From assembly GCA_017506865.1 (NCBI GenBank), contig JAFCMP010000135.1, positions 434,001-498,000 of the forward strand: a DNA stretch of 64,000 nt, given 5' to 3'. The DNA is from Tribonema minus. Lineage: Eukaryota; Sar; Xanthophyceae; Tribonematales; Tribonemataceae. A program made the position numbers and the translations under genes. Numbering within the stretch: the stretch's first letter is position 1; the number at the start of each line of letters is the position of its first letter. The notes under the pieces were generated by a model. That model had not been told where the DNA came from. It worked only from the letters and a program-made list of their open reading frames with translations, and ran no database searches. Below, piece after piece: positions 40,600 through 53,617 of this stretch.

Positions 40600-43500
40600 G
40601 CCATGGCAACCTTTGGGATACCCGATGCCGTGCGGGAGCAACTGAAGGACATGAGGGTCTCTATAGTGTCTCTGAAGAAGGAGTCCAGGGTGAGGTGCCA
40701 CTTTAGGTCTACGCTGCCAAGATCGCGTGAACATGCTCGCCTGACGTGCGTTGCAATCTCGCATGACCTACCGCTGGCTCAAATCATCCGCTGCTGCTTT
40801 TGCAAACTGCAGGAGCAGGTGGCGCTGGAATCCGAAACTCAGGCGAGTGAGCGGCATCTCGGCACACGCATGCTGTGGGACGTGCATGTGTCGCAGCAGT
40901 CCACCATTCTGTATGATATGTACATGCTGACATGAAAAACTGATGGCACGCCCCTCGAGACGCGCCTGCGCAGTTGTGCAGCACATGGCAGTATGTACTG
41001 GTCATTGCATGGGTGCTAGCATCTGTCCAGTAGCGCGGTTGCATGCTGCAATCCATGCATGTTTGAGGGGTGCACCAAGTCACAAGTAAGCAGAGAGTAA
41101 ACCATGTTATGGCAGCGCGTTTTCATACCAGGCCAGCGTCAGTTGCCAATCCCGTACGAGGTATCACATCGCCTCACAAGTGGCACTCCCTCCTGCAGGC
41201 AACGATGGAGCACATGGCGGTGCAGCTGAGCGAGCTAAAGCAGTCCTTCGCAGTGCTCAGCGATCTGGTGGTGGGGGAGCTGCAGCGGCTGGAGGAGGAG
41301 CGCCGGCGGCAGAGCTCTGAGACGCACGTGCGCATAGCCGCAGCGGAGCAGGTGCGCGGCATCCGCAGTCACACCTCAAGTCATCAGCGTTCTGAGGTGC
41401 TGCAAGTGCGGCTGCAGCGCACGCATCCAGTGAACAGCTGCGGCACTGGCCGCAGCGCTGTTAAGCAGAGCAGAACACTTTGCCATACTCGTCGGTGTCT
41501 TGTGAGGCACCACTGCCCCTTTGTGAGGCACTGCTGCCCCTCAGCCAAGCTAGTGATGACATGTGCGCCGCTCCACTGGCAATTCTGTTTCTGCCGGCCC
41601 GCCTCCAGCACCTGTAGCGCTCCCCCCGCCATCGCCGGACATGCTCAATCCACAGCGCGCCGAGACGTATCACGCCCTCTGCTCGCTGTGCGTGTCGGCC
41701 GCCTAGTATACCTCGCAGTGCGCACTGCCATTACCCAGCTTCTGGAGCAGACGACGTGCGCACCGCGCCGAGCTGGCGTAGTCGTGTAGGCAGGTGGGCG
41801 GGCACCCTGCACGCTGCGCGCCGCGCGTACTGCGCACCGCTGTCTGCGCTGCGCTTGCCACGCGAGACTCGCCTCTGTGGTGTCGGCGTATTCAGTGACA
41901 ATGATGCCGAGCGTTGCGCGTGCGCTGAAGCGCTCAGTGCCCATCGCATGCATAGACCTGGCGCTGTATGCCGTCGACAGCGGCGGCAAAGTTTGGCTTT
42001 CGCCTTTTTCTGCGACTTGCGAAAGCGGGACGCACCGCTGACATGCGGAGCAGGCTTAAGGGAGGCCAGCTGTCTGGCGCGTGCAACGGCAACGTGCGTA
42101 GCGGTTTGCGCAGGACAACCAGAAAGCATGGCACCCGTGGCCAAGTGCAGGTGCCACTGGCAAGCCTCAACAGCGCTTTATACGGCGTTGTACTCACATA
42201 GAAGTACTATTCCATGTATACAGTACCTGAGAGCTGCTGTGCGTTTCAGGCGGCGCGGATACACGCACTGGATGCATAATGCTGCGACGCACTCCACACA
42301 TCATCAAATAGCTGGCCGCACATGCGCGCACCGCCACACCCCGTGCCTCCGCTCCCCCACCTCCGCGCCGCAATACAAAGTGCCACCTGCTGAGCGCTGC
42401 CCCCCCCTCCCCCCCCGTCATCCCCCCGCAGGCGCTACACGCCGCGCGCAAGGACCTGGCGCTGCTGCGCCACGACTGCGCCACCGGCCGCGCGCGCGTG
42501 CCGTACGCGCTGAGCGCTGCCCCCTCTGCAGCAGCGCTCGACACCTGGACCTGCGGCTCGCCGGAGTCGCGCGGCAGGACGGACGCTGCTGCTTCTGCTG
42601 GGCACGGTCACCGAAGGTGCGGTGGAACGACCTGTAAGCGACGACTGCACAGTTGAAGCACCGAGCGCTGTTTGCTGTGGCTGTGACGCCAGCGGCCGTC
42701 GGACGCCGGTGCTTTGTCAGGGTGCGCTGCGCGCAGTGCTTCATCGATGTTTAGCCGCTGCCATAGAGTAGCGCGTTGACGATGTCGCCCCACGGCTGCA
42801 TGCGGCTTGGTGCTTGACGCGCGTTTTGTTGAATCCACGCCGTCATCGTGTCAAGGCACGGTGATCATACACCGCAGGCGCTGAAGTACGTTCAGACGGC
42901 AGCGAGGGGGGGGCGGGGGAACGGGGGTTGCTACACTTCGTGTCGGCCGCGTCAGTGACCCCCCTATATGCTGCCCCCCCTGCATGCTAGTGATCTGCCA
43001 CTCATTGGAATGCACGGCACTGGATTTGAGTGCATCGCATGCTACACGCAGCAGCCGCACTGAGCACTGAGTCTTTGCTGTGCGCTGCAGTCGGGGGTGG
43101 TCGACACCAGCAGTGAAAGCGCACCATGGTGCGGCAGCAGGCACCACAATTTCGCTGTGCGCGCTGTGAGGGCTGCCGTCTGTGAGCATCTGTTGGGTGC
43201 GTGGTTGGCGGGCGGTGAACTCGTTGGATTCGTCCGGAAAAACTGCGGCGAATGCGTTGCAAGTACATGAGCACATGTGCGCTGAGCAGTACGTGGACGC
43301 CTCGCGCGCAGTGCTCAGGAGGGGTGTTGAGCACTGCCGAGTGGGCGTTGTGCCGGCACACGCGCATGTTCGGGCACGCCACGCGGCGTCTGTACCTGTT
43401 GCAGGTGTTCGACTGGGTAGTCGGCACTGCTGTTACGCAAGCCTGCAGAACCTGTAACTTGAAGGTGGTCTTGTGGCTGGTAGGCTGTGGCCCATGAAAA

Positions 43501-44342
43501 TACTTCTATCAGACTTCTGACTTTGCCATGATGGGGACTGACCGCTGCTGCCGTGCCGACTCCCCCTGCTGTCAGCAGTCGCGTGAGCACAGGCAACAGC
43601 GTTCGACACCGCCCCGACACATGGCGACATGTAGGCAGTGGCGCGCACAGTCCAACATCAACGTCAACACCAGGTCCGCTTTCAATGTCAAGATCACCGC
43701 GACGCGCGTACACTGCGGCCGAAGGCGGAGGCGGACGCGACAGTGACGGCGGCAGCAGCGGCGCAGCGGCGCATGCGCACGCCCTCGCCTGGCGCCTCGA
43801 CGACGTGGAGAAGGTGAAAACACTGCTGCTTGCATCATGTCCAATCGGAGGGCAACGGTTGAGGGTTAGCGCGCGTGCAGACACAGTCACCGCACGTTGC
43901 TGAGCCGCTTGCATGCACGCGCTTTCAGGTGCCCGCGCCGCCAAACACGCTTTCGCATCGCACACCGCCCCACATCACTGCCACTCCGCGCCGTCGCCCA
44001 CGCTTCACCTCTCATTGCGGCCAGTCCATGCATGTACTACTCGCCCCCCCCCCCCTCTGCCTGGCCTCAGGCGCTGGAGGCGCAGGCGCGCCAGCTGACA
44101 GCGCTCCGCGAGCAGCGGCTGGCGGACCTCGAGCACATGCAGTCAGCGCTCGCCGCCGGCGTTGCGCAGCGCTCAGCGCTACGCCAGGACGTGCTGGCGT
44201 GCGGCGCGGCGGCGGCAGCTGCGGAGGCGGCGCTGGAGGTGCGAGCCGCGCGCGCGGAGGCGGCAGCGCGAGAGTGCGCGGCGGCGATAGATGGGCTGCA
44301 GGCTTCGCCACGCTCGCTCAGAGGCCCTTGTAAGAGTTAATG
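40600..44342 (+). CDS. Coiled-coil protein of unknown function, partly resolved
   Basis: Supported exons: 40600-40689 (AMATFGIPDAVREQLKDMRV, ATG at 40603), 40813-40842 (EQVALESETQ, GC donor CAG|GCGAGT), 41199-41351 (ATMEHMAVQLSELKQSFAVL, then ELQRLEEERRRQSSE), possibly 41627-41692 (RAETYHALCSLCVSAA), about 42429-42500 (ALHAARKDLALLRHDCATGR), about 43649-43813 (ending HALAWRLDDVEK) and 44072-44342 (ALEAQARQLTALREQRLADL and further heptad-like sequence to a TAA). The phase-0 junctions of the first three exons and of the last two fit; the middle ones are unresolved. A GTAAGA donor just before the last stop suggests another exon may follow. The protein is largely coiled coil. I recognise no family. 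Confidence 0.55.
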
Positions 44343-47300
44343 AAACCGATGGACTATTTGACGGTGCTGGTACACTGTGCTGCAGTGGCTTGCGGGACTG
44401 CACGGGTGGGAACCGCTTGACTGCGCGTCCGATTGACATTGCTGCAGTGCTCGGCGCGTTTCGGTGCTCGAGGGACTGCAGACTCGCTGACGACGCGCAA
44501 AAATTGTCAGACCGTTGCTTGATGCAACTGCGGTGTAGTGATGGCGCACACTCAGGACGGCGCTTGTGGAACTGCGCAGCTTTCTTGCAGTGCCTGCGGA
44601 TCAGAGAGTCTCTGCGACTGGCAGGCGCGGCATAAGGCATTGCTCAGTCAATGCACACGTAAGCGTGGGTGTGGCGCGGCGCGCAGCCGCCGGCACGGCA
44701 ACAGCGCAACTGTTTCCCACCAGCGATCAGGCTGTGTGTAGCGCGTATTGCTTTGATGTTTGTGAGACGCAGATGGCAGCAGCTCTTGTGTAAGCCATGT
44801 GTGTCGTCCCAGTGCACCTTGAGTGGTGTGGCTCATGTCGGAAGCGGCAGATAAGCATGCATTTCGAGATGGCGCGCACAGGCGCCGATATGCCTGGACG
44901 CACGCTCATGGGGGCTTTCAACTGTGTCTTTTGTGCATGGCACACTTGGCGCATTCAATGGTTTATGCCATATGCGCAGTGCTGCCCCGTACACCCGCCG
45001 CTTCTGCTGCCGCCGCGGCAGCGGTTGCCCTAAGCCGCTGCCTCCGACGCACATGTCGCACCGCGCAGCGCTATTGCCAGTTCCCGGTCTCGTAGGCACC
45101 GTACCAGTGCTGCCATCCTTGTAGCATGCGCCGCCGCTGCCGCTGCGCGCTGGGGACAGTGAGCAGAATCGAAACGGCTCTGCGCGCCTCCATTTAGCGC
45201 ACGCACTGAAAATACCGCTGCCGCTGCTGCCACTGAGATTGCGGCCGCAGTGCTGCCGCTGCCACGCGCGCCGCCGCTGCCAGCCGCACCGCCGCGTACG
45301 CGTATGGATGGAAGCGCCGCTGTTGTCAGTGCTGCTGCTGAAAGTGCGGCAGAGCCGCAGAGCCGCCGCTGTTGTCCCGCCGCTGTCGCACGCGCGCGCC
45401 GCCGTTGTCAGCGCTGAGAGCACGGCTGCGGTGCCGCTGCTGCCGAGCGCGCTAGTTCTGCATGCGCGCATGGATAGACGCACCGCTGTTGTCTGTGCAG
45501 TGCGGCTGTTGAGCCGCCGCTTCAGAAGGTTAAGCCGATTGCGAACTTCAAGCCGTTATTCACCCGTTTCCAAGCAGGCACCCAAGCAGCACCTTGCCAT
45601 GCCAGCTTCGTCCCTGCCTTCACGGTAAACGAAAACCTGTCAGCCCAGAGCCCTCCATTCAGTTGAGAGCTTTGCCTACCGGACACGGAGCGCCAGTAGC
45701 GAAGCTACTCTTCATGGCAAGTGGCTGCTCGACAATGGAGGCAATGGAGGCAGAGGAGGGCTACCACTGCCACCACAGTAGACTTCCTACGGAGTCGCAT
45801 CATCAGCAGGACACTGTGGGGAACAGGCAAACATGTAACCATATATCTCTCTTCCTCTGCACCTTTAGAGACACAAACACCGACATGCGTTGCATCATTT
45901 ACCGACAACACACCTGGTGCGCATAGGCCACATTAAATTCTGGTGTGAAACAAAGACAACATATACTGCAACGTGTTCTTGCTAAAGCAAGAACGCGTTT
46001 AACGCTGCAGCATTCCTTGGTACCACGTGTGTGTCAAAGTGTACAAAGTCAACATGTGTGGTGATGATGAAAACTGATGATCAGATCAGATGCCACCAGT
46101 GAATCAGATGATGACGATAAAGGGACAGGTTGGTTGCCGTGAACAACCTACTAGCCTAAGGCTACATAGCCAGGTCGGCTTCAACAGCATCATACTGCAT
46201 CCAGTATCAAAGCACTGATGATGAATGCTAGATACTGTAGTTACACTGCAGTTGTTCATAATTAATATATGTTACACATGTAATGGATTATGATACTACG
46301 TGTCAAAGTTTTTTAACACCGCGGTGATCGTGCCCTCTTGATGGCAGCCTTACCTTCCGTATAATTATAGATGCGCATTGCAGCATACACCGTTGGCTAT
46401 CGTCTGCATCGCCAAGCAGACAAAGGAAGGTGCCCTCCGGCCGCTGAGTCAGACTCACTGAGATATTTGATGGTTCAACGGTTTGCGCAATCATATTGTT
46501 GCAGCATAACTTCAACATGATTTGCAACTGTTACAGTGGAATGCACACAATGTCGCGTGATGTATCAGCATGTACTGCTGCAGTGTTATGCTGCTCGCTG
46601 TGGACCACACCACCGTGGCCATGATCTGTCGGATGAATCCCACCCTCTGGCGGCACTGATTGTGCCGAGCAACAGCGCTGATGAATAATGCATGTGCAAC
46701 TTCCAGACAAGAAATAAATATTCAAAAATGGCCACAGGCTCCACGTCGTGAATATACACATAATTATACCATCAAATTTGTTGAACGTTAACTTGAAGTT
46801 GCACTCCAGACAATCATGATGTACCAGCACAGGTACTGCATTGATTTTACTTATTGAATGGTATGCAGCAACTGGACCACACCATTGTGACTCGGGCAAT
46901 TTAACTGAATCCCATCAGCTGATTGTGCAGAGCAACACCACTATGCATGTATTATGTTGCATGACAAGTACAATGTTGTGTCATTTCTGGCTGATTGAAT
47001 GCTACTTCGAAGTAAGTTAAAGTTGATGTCCTTGGGCCAGTCTCAGACTACATGTAGGCTCTGCGGGGTTGAATGTAGTACTCCATGTACTTCCGCTTGC
47101 CAAGTGAGGAGCGGAAACCCTGTGAAAAGTGCAAGATACGGAGTTCTGTGTTTGTGTCAAGCGTGTGCTCACAGCGGAAAGTCGTAAACGCACTGCAGCT
47201 GAAAATCAACGCCACCTCCTAGTGAACCGCCCACTGACCGCCAAGCCCACTACATAAAAGGCTGCGGATGCCATTGGGCTTCCAGGAGGACGTCAGTCGC

Positions 47301-48240
47301 CTCAAAAACCCCGCCACTCTCCCTATGAGTTTGCGGCGCTGCTAGGTCCACCATCACTTCAAGTTGCGGTGGCAACTTGAACCCTATTTTGCAGCGTACA
47401 GTATACTATGACAGTGGAAGTCAGCACAATGGTTCAACTTGAAGCCGTCTTGGGCTAATCCTAGTATCAACGGTTATTATGTGATTCCCTCAGACGAATA
47501 ACTGTAATCTACCATCAAAGCTTGTTCAGTTTGTTGAAGCTGCAATTGCAGGTGGGAGGTACCCTCATCCTGCACAGACCTCATGCAAGTGTCCCCATGT
47601 GCCCTGCGCAGAGGGAGGTAACCATTGAAGTTTCTCGATTTATGAACTCCCAGAGAAGCGTCAAATAACCGAAAAAACATTTACTGGTAATCACATCTTA
47701 CTACGTCCATTAACACACTTCGACTGTCACAGCATGCTGCCGCATGTAACTGGCCGAACCTTCAAACTGGTCAGCACGTGGCGATGGGCGCTGCTACTGC
47801 TAGGGATCTGGGCGCATACTGCATTGGCTGGGGTAGCAGTTGTAGGTGAGTTTTTTCTTGCATGAGCGTTTGATGATTGTAAGGCTGCTAAGTTTTAACT
47901 TGAAATAACGCGGGAGGCTAACCTGAGCGGCAGACATCAATGTCCTACGCTGGTGCCCTAGTGGCCTCGGTTCTCTAGTACCTTTCAAGTTGACAGCTGG
48001 AGAATCTAATTCTGGACTCCGAATCACCACATTTACCGATGGTGGGCGACTCTCAGACTGGTGCTAGCCCCATTCAATGCGGATGCGCTTAGGCGCCCCC
48101 TCTGTGCACTGGGAGTGCTCACATAGTAGAGTCCGACCTTTCCATATTGAACACCCATGCCCTCAAACGCTAAAAAAGCTCGCACACAGAAGTAATTTGA
48201 CCTGTGGATATGAAGGCACTGTTTGACTCGTGGCCAATGA

Positions 48241-48333
48241 CTGCAGCAGCGGCGACCACGGTTATTGGTGGAAGGCACTTGCGGCTAACAATCCTTTGTC
48301 ACCTAGAGCTCTACGATCTTTTGATTCGTTTCC
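48241..48333 (+). repeat. Dispersed repeat family R1, copy 2
   Basis: CTGCAGCAGCGGCGACCACG then GGCACTTGCGGCTAA and CACCTAGAGCTCTACGATCT. Very similar to 52763-52860 across its full length and to 8551-8612 over its right half. No open frame is shared among copies, so a non-coding element is likely. Confidence 0.7.
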
Positions 48334-50303
48334 CTATATTGTGTGTAGATGCACAAACTCTGCATATCATGTGCTATCACTAATACTTCTGATGCTGAAA
48401 TGTTAACAATTGTCAATAGAATGGTCAACATACTTATGGGACGGAGGAAGTAGTATTTATAAGCACTATGATATTTTGATTCGCTTCCATAAGCATACTC
48501 AGAGCCTATCAGGGTCATACAGGGCTAGTAGATGAAAAGTAAAGAAAGGTGAGAGGCCTGAATACCCAGCCTCAGCCTGCCAGTGGCTTGAACTTTGCTT
48601 GAGCTAAAAACCCTATATGACCCTCTGTGCTTTTTTTATAAATGTTTTTGCACGTGCGGATGATCTGAAATCTAGTTATTACCTGGGTCCGTCACTCTGC
48701 CTCACAAATCTTGTGACCGGACCGGCGTCACGCGCATTGCGCTGTTGAAGATGTGTACAAGAGCCCATAGGCTACTTGAAGTTTGACTTTGAGAAAAAAA
48801 GCGCACATAGCACACTACCGTCGGCACCCTTGAACATTTGACATGCACAAAGTTGAGCACAATGTGCATTGTGCTTGTTTTCGTCCTGCTGCACGCTTAA
48901 GCCTAATTGAGCCAGCTGACACCTTCCATCAACTCAGACTGCATCCACTGCCTCATGATGCTATCGGCACGTAGGGCCGTGCTGTAGCCGCCGCGCTGTC
49001 CAAATCGGCCAGGCACGTGGTCAAGACACATTTTACCTAGTCTAAGAGTTACTAATAGGCTTAGTGATAGCATGCAAGCCATTGGACTGTAAGAACAAAG
49101 TGCAAACTGCATTAGTTAGGCTGTCAATTAGCAACCTCACAAGTGGAAGCTGCGGCAGCGCTGATCATCCCAGTTGATGGTTGCGCTGCGGATCATCCGA
49201 GTTGATGGTTGAAGCTTAGGCTGCGGCAGCGCTGATCATCCAAGTTGATGATTATCTACAACAGTGCCAGTGGTGAAGCCACCTCTAGCTGATGCGACGC
49301 CGCAGCCCTTATCTTGGTGTGACCGCTAGCAGGGCACTGCTCTTAGGTCTCAAGACTCAGCAACTCTTGCGTTCACACCATTAAGCGTGTGCTCATACGC
49401 ATTTGTGACCGCAATGCAACACAAGCACTATCTACACACGATGCTTTGTACATTTTTTTAAGCGTAGAATATATTGGCGACTTTTTGAAGTATCAACAAC
49501 TGGTGTACCTATCATACTCACGTAGACAGGCGTGGTTAATCACGCACGCATTGATGACATCGTGTATGAGCTCCAGTAGCAAATGAAGGTGCTGCTTCAC
49601 CAGTTCGCAGGCTTGCACCTGAAGGACAACTTTGCCTCAGGCTGCAATTACTCTTGAGGTCACCACTTAGTCTACTTGGAGGTATTGCACTACTACCTAG
49701 TTGTTGTAACGTGCACTGCCTTTGAGCTACAAAGCATTGTACCGAACTAGCAACTCCCACAGTCTGAGCTGTCTGCTACTGCACTGCATTTCTAGATTGA
49801 AATCACTAACTACAGTAATCTCACTGTTCTTGGTGTTGCTGTTGCCCTGCCTCAGATACGCCATTGGTGCCATTGGGCGAAACTATGTACTACTACGGTA
49901 AGGACGATGTGAACCATTGGCAAGATCATTATGATTTAATCAGTACTGCGTAGTACTATAATTATGGTAGTATTACTTGAATGTGGTACAAACGCTGCTG
50001 TGGAAATGATGCAGGTTTTAGCCAGCGTGGATTCTGTTTGAAATATTCATTCATAAAATAGCATCAGATGTAATTGCAACGCGTCAAACGTGCTGCAGTT
50101 GCCGTCATGAAACGAATCAGAAGATCGTAGCACCAGGATTGATTAAACTTGAAGCTTCAAGTTGTACTTCTAGTGATTTTTCACTTGGCAAGTTGCAATG
50201 CCCAGTTGCATTGGGCCCTGGGGCGGTGGGAATGTCCTGCTGTATGGTTGACCTTTTTCACTCTTACTCATACTAGAAGTAGAATCAGCATGCAAACTCT
50301 GAA

Positions 50304-50490
50304 GCTTGCACGCCACACGCCGCCCCCCACATCACCAACTACCAAGCGCCCGCAAGCAGTTGTTCCCAAACAGTTTCACCCCAGTGTTAATAACAGTTAT
50401 TATATTTTTGCTTGCACGCCACACCCCGCCCCCCACACGACGGGCCACGAAGCGCCCGCAAGCAATTGTTCCCAAACTCTGTCACCCACA
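50304..50490 (+). repeat. Two-copy tandem duplication
   Basis: GCTTGCACGCCACAC-CCGCC followed by AAGCGCCCGCAAGCA-TTGTT occurs at about 50304-50386 and again at 50410-50490, 106 bp apart, with around ten differences. It is non-coding as far as I can see. Confidence 0.7.
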
Positions 50491-50969
50491 TTGTCAAGGA
50501 CGTCTCATTATATGATAGTATTACCCTGTAATGTTACTAGTAGTAGTATTACTGCAGTGACCGTAGGTGACTCAGTGTCAGACTGTTCACATTTGACAGA
50601 ACTGGTAGTACCAACTTGAAGTTTGCATCACACGGCCCTGACGTTTCCACTGCAGCGACTGCCTGTATCATACTTGAAGTATCATTTTCTAGGGTTCAAA
50701 AGTTACGGTACTATGTTTGTACTAGTGGTTTACTCAGTCACTGCTGCCAGTGCAGGCACAATGGCAACTTGTCAAGTCAAAGGCAGTACAATAATCACAA
50801 CTATTATAGGTTAGGAAAACGTTGAAAGAAGTTATGTTTTCAATCCGAAATCCGTACTTTTTTAAACAACGTTGTATCATTCGTTTCGGTCAACCTAAAC
50901 GCTTCAAATTGCCAGGCCATTGTGAAGATTGTGCTTCTGATTTGAAATTGGCGTGCAAATCATCTTGAT

Positions 50970-51557
50970 TACCGTCTTGTCGATAATTAAGGTCACTGGA
51001 CGGCTTTTTTGTTAGTTTTAACGCCAGCATAAAAACATAGGACACCCTTTCAATTGCTTCACCAAAAAGATGTCCACCCCTTATTTTATTGCTTCAGCAA
51101 TAAGATGTTTACCCCTCTTTGTGTGCTACATAGTACCGATACCTACGACGAAGTTCACTCCGTCAAAGCAAAGCTGAACTTCAAGTTGCTCGTGCTGGAG
51201 CTGGGCCATGCGGCGCTGCTGTACGTTGCTGCGGGACTGGCTTGAAAGCTATTAGGCGCTGTTTACCAGCTTCGACCTCTGCTCTAAGGAGACCTAGCAC
51301 TTTTAGCACATGCGGGCACGCGGACCCTGACAAAACTGGCGAGGGACGAAACGTTCTTTCTGCGGCGTTCGTTGGTGGTTGCGGCACGCGAGCGAATAAG
51401 TTATGAAGAAGAACGAAGTGCATAGCAGTCGATCTGTGTAGCCTTCTTGAAATGCGTCCACCCCTTCTAATTAGCTCCGCAAAAAGCACGTCCACCCCCC
51501 CTTTTTACGCGGAAACAAAAAAGCCGTCCAGTGACCTTAATTATCGACAAGACGGTA
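50970..51557. mobile_element. TA-flanked inverted-repeat element (Tc1/mariner-type MITE)
   Basis: A perfect 42 bp terminal inverted repeat beginning CCGTCTTGTCGATAATTAAG is flanked by TA on each side (50970-50971 and 51556-51557). Total length is 588 bp with the TA pair. TA target duplication is characteristic of the Tc1/mariner superfamily. Inside, GATGTCCACCCC-like blocks recur near both ends. A minus-strand open frame (about 51181-51495) shows no recognisable transposase motif. The perfect ends suggest recent insertion. Confidence 0.85.
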
Positions 51558-52762
51558 CTGTTGAAATGTCAGGTGTACTGCGAATAAAAAGAACATAATG
51601 ATTATACACACAAGACCTGATCCACAAGTACTGTCAAAGTGACTTATTGACTTGAAGTTTGTGGATGATCAATTCAGTAATTATGTGCTGAGGCCATGCG
51701 CCTCAGTTATCATGATTGTGGGCTGAATCAGTAAAAAACAGGAATCAAATTCAAAACGGGGCCTATAGGTAGGAACCGTTCAAATTGCTCCATTGTGATG
51801 ACATGGGTGTCCTAGCCAATGACATGCCTGAAAAATATTTCATTTATAACTGATGTTGCAAAATGATATTCTAGTCATGTTCAGGATCGAGATATTCGAT
51901 GTTGAACATGAACTTGAACATTGACCTCAACTGTGAAATTCTGCCAAGTAGGGCTTCTAGTTCAGCTCTGCATTGGAGTATTGAAAGTGCTCAGTGCTCA
52001 CCATGGAATCTGAACTAACTACAACACCAGTACCTCCACCTCATAGTATCTTCATCATCCTGTCGGATACAGCAGCAATTTGGAATGCTCCGCCTGGCAG
52101 GGTTCAAGCAGACTTGGCTAATTGAGAGTGATTTGATGTTGGGTCTTGTTTAAGGCTTCCCAATTCAGGTCCCGTTTTTCTTGCAATTTAAACCTTTCTG
52201 ACAAATTGAATCACATCGGCATGAAAGCGCCCCCGAATGCTAGAAAGCGACACGGGTTTTCAGCTGACAATAATGATCAGCCCAAACAATGCAGTTGAAG
52301 TAACTCTATACTTCTATGATGTTGGAGTCGCCATAACCTCGTACTGTAGTGGTCGGCTGGCTGAGTTAGAGCAAATTGATACTGAAGTTTCAAATGTTCA
52401 ACGAAGTTCAAATGGTGTTGAACTTCAAAAGATAATTGAGGTTAGAATCCTGAGCATCAATTGAAACTGGGCTGTTGAAGTTACTCAGGTCCTGATTAGC
52501 AACTCCATTTGTCTTTGAAGTAGATGTGGTTGTGCGAATCGTGCATTTCCTGTAAATGCAATGGTGCAGCTCACAACTTGGCATGACACAAGCAAGGCTG
52601 CTTTGCCTTGGCGTCGCTTTTTAGCGTCCGGGTCGTTTTCATGCAACGGTGACAACACATGGTGACACTCACTAGACTAGCAGTCTGTCCGTGAGCCAGG
52701 CAGCAACAATTGCACCACGTGTTTGCTGCTACTTGGCTGCCACAGTATCAATCAATCAAGAC

Positions 52763-52860
52763 TGCTGCAGCGGCGACCACGGTTGTTGGTGGAAGGCACT
52801 TGCGGCTAAATCACCCCTTGTCACCTAGAGCTCTAAGATCGTTTGATTTGTTTCCATCAA
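52763..52860 (+). repeat. Dispersed repeat family R1, copy 3
   Basis: CTGCAGCGGCGACCACGGTT then GGCACTTGCGGCTAA and CACCTAGAGCTCTAAGATCG. Nearly the same as 48241-48333. It ends about 90 bp before the orphan exon at 52949. Confidence 0.7.
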
Positions 52861-52948
52861 TCGTGCGTTGTGCCCAATGGTATTCTAGTATTACTAACCG
52901 TTCTTTTTTTTACTGTGCTACCTTCTTCTCCCCCCCCCGGGCCTCCAG

Positions 52949-53052
52949 ACGTGAGCTACGACACTCAGGGGCAGAGTGTCGATCTTGTCTGCAGGGTATA
53001 CCAGCAGTTTGGACTAGATGCTGGCAGGCCTGGCGTCTATAAGCTGACAAAG
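52949..53052 (+). CDS. Orphan exon, unknown protein
   Basis: A CCTCCAG acceptor after a nine-base poly-C run opens a 104 bp frame reading VSYDTQGQSVDLVCRVYQQF, GLDAGRPGVYKLTK, closed by a GTACAC donor. The codon pattern and splice sites match the window's other genes. No partner exons could be found on either side, so it may be part of a gene with AT-rich introns or a relic. No family is recognised. Confidence 0.4.
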
Positions 53053-53617
53053 GTACACTTGTGCCAATCAATTTGAAAGCTCATCATGTCGTTATGATCA
53101 GCGATGGTCAGTCCACTCCTGATTCTTACTGAATCGAGTAATAGGATCTTCTTGGCGCAAACTCAATGTGGAACACCAAACAGCAACAGATGCCCTCACG
53201 CTATAATGAGTCTGACAAGTCGAACAAACTATTGAACCTGCTTCTTATAAATTTAAAGTTGTTGGCTGAGTCAGGCGCGCGCACAGCGTCGCGCACACCA
53301 AATATTTGTTGTTGGCTCGTCAATGAGATGATTGCGCTGTGAACTGCATGTTGTGGCGCTGTGGGGTTGGAGCTGTTTTTAGCAATATCTTCAAGCTTTA
53401 TTTTTACAGGTGACACCATTGTGTGATCGCATTGCACAGCATCAAAATCAATGTCAACAAGTGAATAGTTAGCAGGTGCCCCTGAGGTCTACAACGTGGT
53501 CAAACCCATGTTTGATGGTACTTCCGCCCTCACAGGCTGGGGATTTCTATGCGGACTGTCACAGTGGTTCTGGCTGCATATAGTTTTGGACTTTTCAGGG
53601 TTGCGTTTGGGCTGAGC

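Larger units (their letters stand above)
44343..50969. other. Gene-poor stretch, composition shifts to AT-rich
   Basis: To about 45.6 kb the sequence is GC-rich with degenerate CCGCTGTTGTC/GCCGCTG-type repeats. Beyond that AT content rises and open frames become short. Repeats include a diverged tandem duplication (about 46594-46690 and 46860-46955, sharing GGACCACACCA and GATTGTGC-GAGCAACA), three units of GCAGCGCTGATCATCC-AGTTGATG (49150-49255) and one R1 copy (48241-48333). No exon chain is convincing. Isolated exons cannot be excluded. Confidence 0.45.

Noticed and set aside
52237..52464. 75-codon plus-strand frame
   Set aside because: No acceptor or donor partner and no recognisable sequence. 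Length is within chance for this composition.
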